A DNA stretch of 22,644 bases. It comes from JAJZXY01 sp046706185. Lineage in GTDB: Archaea > Thermoplasmatota > Thermoplasmata > Sysuiplasmatales > Sysuiplasmataceae. The notes below the pieces were generated by a model. That model was not told the origin of the DNA and searched no databases. It saw nothing but the letters and a program-made list of their open reading frames with translations. Position 1 is the stretch's first letter. Each line of letters begins with the position of its first letter. Location: positions 1 through 22,644 of the forward strand of contig JBJKPR010000020.1 in the NCBI GenBank assembly GCA_046706185.1. The letters are read 5' to 3'. A program made the position numbers and the translations under genes. Below are positions 1 through 7,738 of this stretch, piece by piece.

Positions 1-186
1 GCCCTTTTATGTGACCGCTCTTCCACATGCGCCATGCCGTTTCATAGGCTATTCCTTCCTGTCTCGCCCAAACAGACAGCTTCATCCGACCATAAACGGA
101 TACAAAACTATTTGATCTTTATGATACTTCCGCAAAGGCTCCTGCTGGAAAGGCTTATCAGTTGATTGTGCAGATCATGCAGAAAG
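1..186. other. Left-edge intergenic region with possible divergent gene start
   Basis: No complete gene is visible here. On the minus strand an ATG at 35-33 opens a frame reading MAHVEERSHKR that is still open at the window edge, so a divergently transcribed gene may start here. Eleven residues are too few to identify it. A 6-bp inverted repeat (CTGTCT at 59-64, AGACAG at 74-79) lies between the two possible starts. Loose TATA-like runs occur near 92-100 (minus) and 117-125 (plus); the latter could serve dph6. Confidence 0.3.
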
Positions 187-864
187 ATGAAACTGGCAGC
201 GCTCTACTCCGGAGGTAAGGACTCGACGTATTCCATCCTTCTCATGGAGCAGGCCGGCCACGAGGTGCAGTACCTCCTGTCGGTATTCCCTTCCGATCCG
301 GACTCCATGATGTTCCACACTCCAAATATCGAACTTGTGGGTCAGATAGCAGCATCGATGGAAAAGAAGCTTCTGAGCAGAGAGGCAGGGGCCGGTGAAG
401 AGCTCATTTCACTTTATGCGCTCATAGAGGAAGCAAGGAAAGAGGGAGCGGAGGGGATAGTGACTGGTGCCATACAGTCAGATTATCAGTTCACACGCAT
501 AGACATGCTCTGCCACGAAGCTGGTCTGAAGTGCTTTTCTCCACTCTGGAGGAAGGACCAGTCGCTGGTGCTGAAGGAGATAGTGGAGTCAGGGATCAAG
601 GCCATTGTAGTTGCGACTGCAGCAGAAGGGCTTGGAAGGCAGCACCTTGGACGTGTGGTTGACAGCGAGTTTGCCGCCGAAATGGAAGCGCTTAACAGGA
701 AGGTCGGGGTGAACCAGTGCGGGGAGGGCGGGGAATACGAGACGTTCACGCTTGACAGCCCGCTTCACAGGGAAGCGCTGAGCGTTGCCGACTTCACAGT
801 TGCCGTCACTGGCATGAATTCAATCATGAGAATAAGAAAACTTGAAAAAAGGAAGAAATTGTAG
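187..864 (+). CDS. dph6: Diphthine--ammonia ligase (Dph6, PP-loop ATPase)
   Basis: A 225-residue protein of the MJ0570/Dph6 family. It catalyses the last step of diphthamide synthesis on elongation factor 2, the ATP- and ammonia-dependent amidation of diphthine. The N-terminus carries the PP-loop SGGKDS (residues 8-13) in a Rossmann-like adenylating fold. The family hallmark GEGGEYET is at 179-186, followed by LDSPL. Length matches archaeal single-domain Dph6. I chose ATG 187 because MKLAALYSGGKDS is the canonical N-terminus; an upstream in-frame GTG at 166 would add an unconserved MCRSCRK. It converges on the tetraether synthase gene with 33 nt between stops. Diphthamide is confined to archaea and eukaryotes, which supports the domain assignment. 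Membership is clear; the precise reaction is inferred from the family. Confidence 0.9.
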   Translation: MKLAALYSGGKDSTYSILLMEQAGHEVQYLLSVFPSDPDSMMFHTPNIELVGQIAASMEKKLLSREAGAGEELISLYALIEEARKEGAEGIVTGAIQSDYQFTRIDMLCHEAGLKCFSPLWRKDQSLVLKEIVESGIKAIVVATAAEGLGRQHLGRVVDSEFAAEMEALNRKVGVNQCGEGGEYETFTLDSPLHREALSVADFTVAVTGMNSIMRIRKLEKRKKL

Positions 865-897
865 AAGAAATTCACACATGCGTCTACTTCGATGAGT

Positions 898-2691
898 CTA
901 CTTCGCCCTTATTACAGGGAGTGCGGTGGGTATGTTTTCAGCGCCAAGGGCGTTGATGTAGTATCTGTCCGCAATCTGCTTCTTGTACTCCGGTGTGTAG
1001 TCTCTCCTGAATTTGTCGAAGCGCAGCTTCTTGCCTGTCTTTGCCTCGTAGTCCTTGGCAGGTATAGAGTACTTCCTCTGCACCTTGTCCCTGTACATTT
1101 CCGGTATGACGTTGAAAGCGCAGAATGGAACTACCCTGCCGTCGGGCATTGCATAGTGTATATCACACTTCTCCACTCTGTCCACATCATAGTTGTACGG
1201 GTCCATGAAGTGCATGAAGCCGATGAACAGGGACCGCTTGTGGAAGTCCTTCAGCCCATCATAGTTGCCGCTCATCAGTGCCTTCATCAGCATGCGTCTT
1301 ATGTGAAGCTCTGGCGGAACACGGTCATAGTCGATGAACGAGTTGATCTTCGATATTACCTGAAGCGCCGCCTTTGCCCTTGCGAGCTTCTTGTTCTTCG
1401 CATTGTTGATGTCATCCGCCCTCTCCTGGAGGTAGTCGAACAGGCCGTCGACATCTATGAACCTGGTCACCGGAACGAGCTTGTTGTCATTCGTCCTGAA
1501 CACATATGTTCCTGCACCGCATGCAAAGTGTATGGACAATCTGTACTTGTCCTCCCCGGTGAATGCTTCTATGAAGTTCGTGAGCTTCGTCGTCGACGGG
1601 ACAGTGAAGAAGTCTTCCTTCCCTATCTCACCGTTTGTCTGCTCTTCAATCTTCTTGATGCATCCGGGTATTGTTACACGCTGCATCTCTCTCTGCTTCT
1701 TTGGCATCCTGCCGACAAGCGAGACCGGCTGGAAGTTGACTGCCCTCACCACATCGCTGTTAGTCGCACCGAACCTGAGTATTGCACCGAGCTGGTGGTC
1801 GTTGACACCGCCTATGACTGTTGGGACCAGGACAACGCCGAGGTCAGCCTTCCTGCAGTTTTCAAGAGCTAGGGGTGCTTCGTAGTAGTTCTTCCTGTTC
1901 ACTTCAGGCGTCACACCGTCGAAGCTCATGTACACAACATTTGACCCTGCCTCCCTGACTGCCTTCACGAGCTCAGGCTTCCTGGAGAAGTTGACAGAGT
2001 CGGTATTTAGCTGGACGTGTTCATAACCGACATCTCTTGCAATCTTGATTATATCGATAATGTCATCCCTGAGTGTCGGCTCACCGCCAGTTATCTGGAC
2101 TGCATTGGCACCGATCGGCTTCTCGTTCTTCATCTTGAGAAGCATCTTTCTGATCTGGTCCTGAGTCGGCTCGTAGATAGGTTCGCCTTCCTTTGCGTAG
2201 AAGAAACAGTACCAGCAAGCAAGGTCACACCTGTTCGTAACCACGATATTGCCCAGGCCTGTATGCGATTTGTGCTTCACGCACAACCCACAGTGCTTCG
2301 GGCAGTCTATCTTGGATGCCTTGAAATCCACCTGCGGATTTAGAAGCTTAATGCCCGGATCCTTGTAGCGTTCTGCGGTTACATACATATCAACGTCTTC
2401 CCAGTACTTGTCCTGGACAACACCGTGTTCCCTGCACTCTTTCACCATGTTGACCATGCCGTTGTGCGCGTATACAACAGCAGGGACCTTCATTGTGTCC
2501 CACTTCTTGTCAGCAGTACACTCTGGGCAAAGACTCATGGTTACCCGCAGAGGCCTCATTTCATCGGTCAGTAGATGCTTGAGCGCGTTCCAAGCTTCAG
2601 CCCTGGAGTTGAACCTGGCATTCGGGCTAAGTTCGAAGTCAGGAATATCGTCTTGCTCAGAGCTCACTACATGTTCCATTATTGTAGTCAT
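898..2691 (-). CDS. tes: Tetraether lipid synthase-type radical SAM protein (Tes / GDGT-MAS)
   Basis: A 597-residue radical SAM enzyme. The SAM-binding cluster is CDLACWYC (C155, C159, C162), followed by FFYAKEG, the pattern typical of the MJ0619/Tes family that joins the phytanyl tails of two archaeol lipids into tetraethers. Ahead of it lie a CPEC pair (C55, C58) with a later CREHG (C86), a possible metal-binding knuckle, and a CPKHCGLC motif (C130, C134, C137) that could hold an auxiliary cluster. ITGGEPTLR is the GGE motif contacting SAM. Near the C-terminus, KCDIHYAMPDGRVVPFC adds more cysteines, so several Fe-S clusters are likely. Start ATG 2691 lies just downstream of a TATA-like CTTAAATTC; Met5 is an alternative. 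A related methyl-type radical SAM of the same family remains possible, but the length and cysteine layout favour Tes. Confidence 0.78.
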   Translation of the reverse strand: MTTIMEHVVSSEQDDIPDFELSPNARFNSRAEAWNALKHLLTDEMRPLRVTMSLCPECTADKKWDTMKVPAVVYAHNGMVNMVKECREHGVVQDKYWEDVDMYVTAERYKDPGIKLLNPQVDFKASKIDCPKHCGLCVKHKSHTGLGNIVVTNRCDLACWYCFFYAKEGEPIYEPTQDQIRKMLLKMKNEKPIGANAVQITGGEPTLRDDIIDIIKIARDVGYEHVQLNTDSVNFSRKPELVKAVREAGSNVVYMSFDGVTPEVNRKNYYEAPLALENCRKADLGVVLVPTVIGGVNDHQLGAILRFGATNSDVVRAVNFQPVSLVGRMPKKQREMQRVTIPGCIKKIEEQTNGEIGKEDFFTVPSTTKLTNFIEAFTGEDKYRLSIHFACGAGTYVFRTNDNKLVPVTRFIDVDGLFDYLQERADDINNAKNKKLARAKAALQVISKINSFIDYDRVPPELHIRRMLMKALMSGNYDGLKDFHKRSLFIGFMHFMDPYNYDVDRVEKCDIHYAMPDGRVVPFCAFNVIPEMYRDKVQRKYSIPAKDYEAKTGKKLRFDKFRRDYTPEYKKQIADRYYINALGAENIPTALPVIRAK

Positions 2692-2722
2692 TATTCAGCC
2701 CTAACCTTCGAATTGGAGTGTG

Positions 2723-2732
2723 GAATTTAAGC
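2723..2732 (-). promoter_or_regulatory. Probable TATA box of the tetraether synthase gene
   Basis: On the minus strand CTTAAATTCC lies about 36 nt before the ATG at 2691. With the usual archaeal distance of about 25 nt, transcription would start near 2702 and leave a leader of roughly 10 nt. No clear Shine-Dalgarno is present in that leader. Confidence 0.4.
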
Positions 2733-2895
2733 ATTTTGTAGTTTTAGATGCTACGTGATAGGCAGAACAAATCTGACCAATGGGGGAAGATCATTCGGGA
2801 GTATATGAATAACACGCACGATAGAGAAGGATCTAGAATTGCTCTTCCGGGCGACAAAAATGCAGGATCTCTTGGAGGCAGCTCGGCTGTGAGAT

Positions 2896-3037
2896 AAAAA
2901 GACCGGTAGCTGAAAAACGCGGGCCCAGCCCCGAATCCACCCAAAACAGCTCCCGCGGGCGGAATCGGTGCAGCTGTCGCCCTCCGGTCCATGGTGAGAG
3001 CAGCAGCACGGGCCCAATACTGCTGCAGCCTGCCCCC
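2896..3037 (-). ncRNA. Candidate structured non-coding RNA between tes and the peroxiredoxin gene
   Basis: This GC-rich stretch has no convincing coding frame but several perfect complementary segments: 2901-2906 with 2984-2989, 2918-2923 with 2952-2957, 2957-2961 with 2978-2982, 3000-3006 with 3020-3026, and 2946-2951 with 2972-2977. The first three can form a three-way junction (two of them share base 2957), and the last could link the two internal loops as a pseudoknot. Read on the minus strand, a TATA-like TTTATACC (3065-3058) sits about 25 nt before the 5' end, and the closing stem is followed directly by five T residues (2900-2896), as in archaeal termination. I do not recognise SRP RNA, RNase P RNA or a known riboswitch. 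It could instead be a tes leader or simply GC-rich spacer. Confidence 0.35.
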
Positions 3038-3057
3038 CACCCCGAGTGGCAACGATA

Positions 3058-3066
3058 GGTATAAAC
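3058..3066 (+). promoter_or_regulatory. Probable TATA box of the peroxiredoxin-like operon
   Basis: GGTATAAAC is the best TATA match upstream of the peroxiredoxin-fold gene and predicts a transcript start near 3088-3090. That lies downstream of the only nearby ATG (3073), so that ATG would not be in the message. The element is readable in both directions (TTTATACC on the minus strand) and may also drive the candidate RNA. Confidence 0.45.
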
Positions 3067-3103
3067 TGGAGCATGGATTTCGAACACCCTCAATTGGGGT
3101 GAT

Positions 3104-3622
3104 ATTATCAAAGCACCGATTAAAGGGGAAAAGGCGCCAGACTTCAGCCTGACTTCTGGAGATGGTACGATTGCAAACCTTGGAACAGTCGTGCAGTCGG
3201 GCCCGGCAGTGCTGGTGTTCCTACCTGACATAAGTCACAGTGATGCGTCCGATATAGTGGACAATTTCAGGGATGACTTTAACGAATTCCTGGCACTCAA
3301 GGCATCGATCATAGTCGCAGTTCACTCAGACAGCCAGACGGTCCAGAAGTTTCATGATGAACATCAGTTGAACTATCCGATCTTTCCTGACCCATCGGCT
3401 GCACTTTTCAGGAAATACGGGGCAATGGAAGGGCTGATCATGAAGAAGCCCAGGAAATATGCCTTCGTGATAGACAGGGACGGCACTGTAACGAAGCCCT
3501 TCAGAAGCGTTGATTCCAACAAGTTCAGCAGACAGGCCCTGTATGCACTTAGGGATCAGATGGGACGGTCAGCTTTGCATGACGTCGGAAACAAGAAAGA
3601 CACCAACCTCAAGTCAAAGTAA
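3104..3622 (+). CDS. Cysteine-less peroxiredoxin-like (AhpC/TSA fold) protein
   Basis: About 172 residues with a thioredoxin-fold peroxiredoxin layout: an N-terminal KGEKAPDFSL strand, PAVLVFLPDI (where active enzymes read VVLFFYPKDFTPVC), SIIVAVHSDSQTVQKFHDEH, NYPIFPDP, LFRKYGAM and KYAFVIDRDGTV. The position of the peroxidatic cysteine is occupied by HSDAS, and there is no cysteine anywhere, so thiol peroxidase activity is not expected. No ATG, GTG or TTG opens the frame early enough. The first GTG (3191) would remove the conserved KAPDFSL strand. I therefore start at ATT 3104 (or ATC 3107), just after a GGTGAT Shine-Dalgarno-like site. An in-frame TAA at 3062 bounds the frame. A one-base error joining an ATG at 3073 is the alternative. 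The next gene starts 10 nt downstream. Confidence 0.75.
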   Translation: MIKAPIKGEKAPDFSLTSGDGTIANLGTVVQSGPAVLVFLPDISHSDASDIVDNFRDDFNEFLALKASIIVAVHSDSQTVQKFHDEHQLNYPIFPDPSAALFRKYGAMEGLIMKKPRKYAFVIDRDGTVTKPFRSVDSNKFSRQALYALRDQMGRSALHDVGNKKDTNLKSK

Positions 3623-3632
3623 AGGTGCTGAA

Positions 3633-4580
3633 ATGCCATTGTATCTTACTGAAAAGGATGTGGAGGAGCTTCTCACAATGGACGAGACCATTGAGCAGGT
3701 GAGAACTGGTTTTGAACTTCAGGCGGAGGGTAAAGTAGACGCCATTCCGCGCAGCAGGGTCAGGACGAAGCAGGGGTCGCTTAACATACTGCCTGTGACT
3801 GCAGATAGCATAGGCCTTTCAGGGCTCAAGGCATATTACGGGAACAGGATGGATGCAAGTTTCCTTGTGCTGCTCTTTTCTGTTGAGGACACGAAGCCAG
3901 TGTGCATCGTCGAAGCTAGCAGGCTTGGCCAGCTCAGGACAGGCGCAGCATCCGGCGTCATGACAGATATGCTTGCAAGGAAAGATTCGTCAGTCCTAGC
4001 CTGTGTTGGCACAGGTTACCAGGCCGAAACACAGATCGAGGCTGTGAGTCGCGTCAGGAGCCTGGACAGAGTGATGGTGAGTGGCAGATCGGCAGAAAAG
4101 GCCAGAGAATTTGCAGCCATGATCGCAAGGAAATTCGACCTAAATGCAGAGGCGGTTGAGTCTTCTTCCGCGTTCGGTCGGTTTGACATTCTCATTACCG
4201 CGACGACCTCCAGGGAACCTGTCATAGCTGACGCGCATGTCCCGCAGGACTGCCACATAAACGCAATTGGCGCCAATAAGATTGAGGCTGCCGAACTGGA
4301 GACCACCACTGTTTGCTCTGCCAAGACAGTAGTGGTGGATTCGCTAAAACAGGCTTTGGTCGAATCAGGGGACATAGTAAGGGCACTCGAACCAGGCAAG
4401 TTCAGGCAGGATTACGTGAACGAAGCATGGCAGGTGCTGGCCGGTTCACTGAAGCATAACCCCGATGCCACAACTGACAGGACTATATTCAAGTCTCTCG
4501 GTATAGGGCTAGAGGATCTTGTTACTGCCAGATATGTGTACGAAAAGGCGAAGAAGAAGGGCGCAGGGACAGTCATTTGA
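3633..4580 (+). CDS. Ornithine cyclodeaminase / alanine dehydrogenase family protein
   Basis: A 315-residue member of the ornithine cyclodeaminase/mu-crystallin superfamily of NAD(P)-dependent enzymes. Members act on amino or imino acids; a characterised archaeal homologue is an alanine dehydrogenase. Visible features are RSRV (residues 40-43), LKAYYGN with K66, the hallmark RLGQLRTGAASG (97-108) with R102, and the Rossmann glycine motif CVGTGYQAETQ (124-134). HINAIGANK and a DIVRALEPG segment also match the family. ATG 3633 is preceded by AGGTG, 5 nt away; the frame extends upstream into the preceding gene but without homology. It is the second gene of an operon with the cysteine-less peroxiredoxin-like protein. 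Substrate (alanine, ornithine or another imino acid) cannot be decided from the sequence. Confidence 0.85.
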   Translation: MPLYLTEKDVEELLTMDETIEQVRTGFELQAEGKVDAIPRSRVRTKQGSLNILPVTADSIGLSGLKAYYGNRMDASFLVLLFSVEDTKPVCIVEASRLGQLRTGAASGVMTDMLARKDSSVLACVGTGYQAETQIEAVSRVRSLDRVMVSGRSAEKAREFAAMIARKFDLNAEAVESSSAFGRFDILITATTSREPVIADAHVPQDCHINAIGANKIEAAELETTTVCSAKTVVVDSLKQALVESGDIVRALEPGKFRQDYVNEAWQVLAGSLKHNPDATTDRTIFKSLGIGLEDLVTARYVYEKAKKKGAGTVI

Positions 4581-4759
4581 GTTCAGACGCATTACTTTAT
4601 GCCGCCCAGTCAGGGCACTTTCCGGCGGTAGCCGCGCAGAGCGCAGTGTGAGAGCGTTTGCGACCAGCCAGTAATAAAGTTAAAAACATGGTCACTCCTG
4701 CTTAGGAGCGCGTACCAGACAACGCATCGAAAAGGGCACAAGTACCGGCGGTAAACCAG

Positions 4760-7738
4760 ATGGAGACGCGCATACAATACATGTTCGGAGATCCGATTCT
4801 TGTCATAAACAATGCTTACTCGCAGGCAGACGGGCAGGGGACGTTGTTCATCCTTCCTGATGCTGTTGCACTTTCCCAGGTGAGGGAGCTGGTGCTAGAG
4901 AAGAACGGTGCTGTCGACTCTTCCTTGTTCATGACCTTCGAAGAGCTGTCGTCAAGGATCGTAGAGGAGGAAAAGGGGCTCAGACCGGTGGTTCTTCCAC
5001 ATTACCTGGTCAGGCTAATATCTGAGGACATAGTGGAAGGGCTTGCTGGCAGTCCTGTCAAATTCAAGCTGGACACCGCTTTCTCGGACACACTGCTTGG
5101 TGAATTCGAATCAATATGGCCGAGTATCCTCTGTTCAGGAAGGGCAGCGAGAGAACTGCTAGAGGGCGTGCAGGAGCTGAGCAGTTCAGAGGTGCTCAGA
5201 ACTGCTGTGCTTGGTGAGTACGCGCAGTCTTACGAAAGCAGAATGAAGTCACTTTCTGAGTGTGGATTCTACGATAGACATCTCCTGTCGTTCGAGGCAT
5301 CCAGCCATGCATCCTGCCTGAAGAATCGTGGCATACGGAGAATATTCGTTGCAGGCATGGTGTTTGCCGACAGTGTTCTTCTGAAACTCATACGCTCGAT
5401 AGCCTCCGTCATCGACGTTACAATCATCTTCGATCCTTCAGATCTTGGCAGGCATTCGGTAGAGTCCATGATCCGCTCGCTCTCTGCGGAAAGGATAGCG
5501 CAGGATGAGCCGGTCCCGTCAGGCGGCAGATATCTCATATTCGGTGCCCCCGACAGGCGAAGGGAAATCAGAGAGGTAGCACGGAGAATTATCGAAGAAA
5601 TGGAAGATCATGGGGTAAGGCAGTCTGAAGTTGCTGTTGTGGCGAGATCCATCGCCGAGTATGAGGATGAAATTGCCGAAATCTTCCCTGAATACAGTCT
5701 CAGGGTGGATGGGGGAGGAAGGAAGAGATACGGAACACTGAGGCTCTGTTCATTCCTGTTGCTCGCTCTTGACCTTGCAGACGGGGAGCTAACGAAAAAG
5801 AAGGTGATGAAACTCATGGGACACGACTTCTTCCCTGTCTCAATAGAAAGTCTGAGGAAGATAGAAGTTTCTATTGCACACCTTCCGGAAGAGCTTCCGC
5901 TGGAGGAGGGAATACGTGAGCTCGCTTCCATACAGCTGCAAGGAGGGACTGTTCTGTCAGAGTGGCTTGATGACATAAGGAAAGTGTCAACTGGCGGAAA
6001 GACCCTGGAGGAGTGGACCGGTTTTGCACTCAGGTTATTGGAAATGGCTCACCCTGTCCTGCTTTCAGATGAAGAATATAATGCAGGTTCGAAGCTTGTG
6101 GAGGGCATTGGCCGGTTCTCATCACTCTCGTACGCTGCCGAGGCAGTCTTCGGTGGCAGGAAGGTCAGCCTTCATCAGTTCGTTGAGATGGTAAGAGAAT
6201 TTGCATCCTCCGGCTCGTATGAAGACGGCACTGAGTCCGCAGACAGCATTCTTGTCACAGATGCCGGCCTGATATACTTCAGGAAGTTCAAACACATTTT
6301 CATGGTGGGAATGAGCGAGGAAGTCTTTCCAGAAGTAATCGGGGAAGGCATGTTTCTTGGGCCGCGCGTTATTGATGCCATTTCACGCAGCACTTCCCAG
6401 CTCAGGAGTTCCTCTGACACGAGAAACTCAATCGAGGGACACACCTTCGACCTGGCCCTCTCCTCCTCTGGCCAAATCACATTCTCATATGTCTACAGCA
6501 ATGAGGAAGGGAGAAGACTGCTCCCATCCGGGTTTGTGCTGCAGAAGATCGAAAAAGTGACTGGGAAGGAGGACCTGATCAGCAGAATTGAGAAAGAGAG
6601 CCTGAGTTTTTCCTCATTCTATCCGGATATGGGCACTGTCTGGACTGCTTCCGAAACTGACAGGCTCAGGGCAGGCGTCATCTCAGAAGGGGCAGTGCCT
6701 GAGGGGCTGCTGGAATCAGCGCCCGGACAGTTTGTAAGAGAATTCGACAGCGTGCTTGAAAGGAAGCAGCTCGCTGATTCCGACCCCCTGGAATGGACTT
6801 TCAGAGATGGCGATATTGGGAATCTTGTGAAAGGAAGAACTCTTTCAGCCACTGACTTGACGGAGTATTCCAAGTGTCCTTTCAGGTATGTGGCCACCAG
6901 AATCCTCTCGGCAAACCAGATCCTTCCACCGCTGAACCCGATGGACAGAGGATCGCAGATGCACGAAATACTGAGGAGGTTCTACTCGAGCCATAGCCTT
7001 GCCTTCATCAGAAGTGCGGAGAGGGAGGAGATGAGGAGGGAGATGGAGAAGTGTGCCGACGATTACTTCTCTGAGCTATACGGAGGCATGGAAAGGATGA
7101 GGTTGATTTTCAACATTCACGTGGCAGAGGTGAAGGAGTCACTTGCTGCCTTCATGGAACGGGAGATTATTTCCGAGGGCCGGATGAAGGGAGAGATTGC
7201 AGGTTTGGAGGAGAGGTTCGGATATAACGGTCAGAAGGAGTTCAGGATAGGGCCACACAGGTTCCGCGGGGTAATAGACAGGGTCGAAACAACGGGCAGC
7301 GAGGGCGGCGGCCTCGTGGTCTACGACTACAAGTCGGGGAACCCGGAGAGCCTCACGAAAAGATACTTCAGGGCGGGTGAAAAGCTGCTTGACTTTGGAA
7401 TACCGCTCTACTCCCTCTATCTGACCGATGTTGAGGGAAAGAGGCTAGCCGGCGCCTTCTACTACATGCTGCTGAAGTCTGATGGTGTGCCTGACAGGGC
7501 CGGGATTGTCAACAGAAACGAGATAGGTGCGCTTTTCCCCATTCCTGAAAGGAGAAGGAGTTATTTCTCAGTCAAAGACGAGGACTCTTTCATGGCAGAG
7601 CTCACTCGCTACAGGGAGGAGATCGTCTCTGTTGCGGACAGAATTCGCGCATGCGATTTCGCTGTCCAGCCTAAGGAGGGAGAGTGCACCTACTGCAACT
7701 ATTTTTCCGTGTGCAGATACGGAGGGCAGAGGGCATGA
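4760..7738 (+). CDS. addB: AddB-like helicase-nuclease subunit with Fe-S PD-(D/E)XK nuclease
   Basis: A 992-residue protein resembling AddB/RexB, the subunit that pairs with AddA to unwind and resect DNA double-strand ends. The UvrD-like N-terminal portion has no GxGxGKT Walker A: the place where one is expected reads FGDPILVINN, so this half should be ATPase-dead. ILVTDAGLIYFRKFKHIFMV with GMSEEVFP matches the conserved motif preceding the nuclease. The C-terminal nuclease has YSKCPF (C706), RGSQMHEIL, GVIDR (D840) and DYKSG (D856, K858). The cluster cysteines C976, C979 and C985 (CX2CX5C) with C706 should hold a [4Fe-4S], as in AddB and Cas4. The 179-nt upstream gap has a TATA-like run near 4675-4686. 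Met8 (ATG 4781) is an alternative start. Its ATG/TGA overlap with the next gene implies a coupled heterodimer. Confidence 0.82.
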   Translation: METRIQYMFGDPILVINNAYSQADGQGTLFILPDAVALSQVRELVLEKNGAVDSSLFMTFEELSSRIVEEEKGLRPVVLPHYLVRLISEDIVEGLAGSPVKFKLDTAFSDTLLGEFESIWPSILCSGRAARELLEGVQELSSSEVLRTAVLGEYAQSYESRMKSLSECGFYDRHLLSFEASSHASCLKNRGIRRIFVAGMVFADSVLLKLIRSIASVIDVTIIFDPSDLGRHSVESMIRSLSAERIAQDEPVPSGGRYLIFGAPDRRREIREVARRIIEEMEDHGVRQSEVAVVARSIAEYEDEIAEIFPEYSLRVDGGGRKRYGTLRLCSFLLLALDLADGELTKKKVMKLMGHDFFPVSIESLRKIEVSIAHLPEELPLEEGIRELASIQLQGGTVLSEWLDDIRKVSTGGKTLEEWTGFALRLLEMAHPVLLSDEEYNAGSKLVEGIGRFSSLSYAAEAVFGGRKVSLHQFVEMVREFASSGSYEDGTESADSILVTDAGLIYFRKFKHIFMVGMSEEVFPEVIGEGMFLGPRVIDAISRSTSQLRSSSDTRNSIEGHTFDLALSSSGQITFSYVYSNEEGRRLLPSGFVLQKIEKVTGKEDLISRIEKESLSFSSFYPDMGTVWTASETDRLRAGVISEGAVPEGLLESAPGQFVREFDSVLERKQLADSDPLEWTFRDGDIGNLVKGRTLSATDLTEYSKCPFRYVATRILSANQILPPLNPMDRGSQMHEILRRFYSSHSLAFIRSAEREEMRREMEKCADDYFSELYGGMERMRLIFNIHVAEVKESLAAFMEREIISEGRMKGEIAGLEERFGYNGQKEFRIGPHRFRGVIDRVETTGSEGGGLVVYDYKSGNPESLTKRYFRAGEKLLDFGIPLYSLYLTDVEGKRLAGAFYYMLLKSDGVPDRAGIVNRNEIGALFPIPERRRSYFSVKDEDSFMAELTRYREEIVSVADRIRACDFAVQPKEGECTYCNYFSVCRYGGQRA

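Noticed and set aside
892..1872. Long 326-codon plus-strand frame antisense to the tetraether synthase gene
   Set aside because: Its translation is low in complexity with odd composition and no motif, while the minus strand carries a complete radical SAM protein. It is a shadow frame.
2895..3050. SRP RNA or RNase P RNA in the GC-rich spacer
   Set aside because: A segment near 2985-3005 loosely recalls the SRP helix 8 sequence, but the GGAA-type tetraloop and the UGUAA Alu motif are missing. The RNase P universal motifs are not found on either strand.
2744..3231. Three overlapping minus-strand frames of 102-132 codons
   Set aside because: They overlap each other in different frames, run through the GC-rich structured spacer and into the peroxiredoxin gene, and have no recognisable protein features.
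3191..3622. GTG 3191 as start of the peroxiredoxin-like gene
   Set aside because: It would remove the first conserved strand and KAPDF region, which is clearly encoded in the same frame upstream.
4581..4759. Gene or structured RNA between the OCD-family gene and addB
   Set aside because: Only short pairings (CTCCT/AGGAG at 4695-4708, CCGCC/GGCGG near 4602-4628) and a repeated CCGGCGGTA (about 4622 and 4745) were seen, too weak for more than a promoter region.
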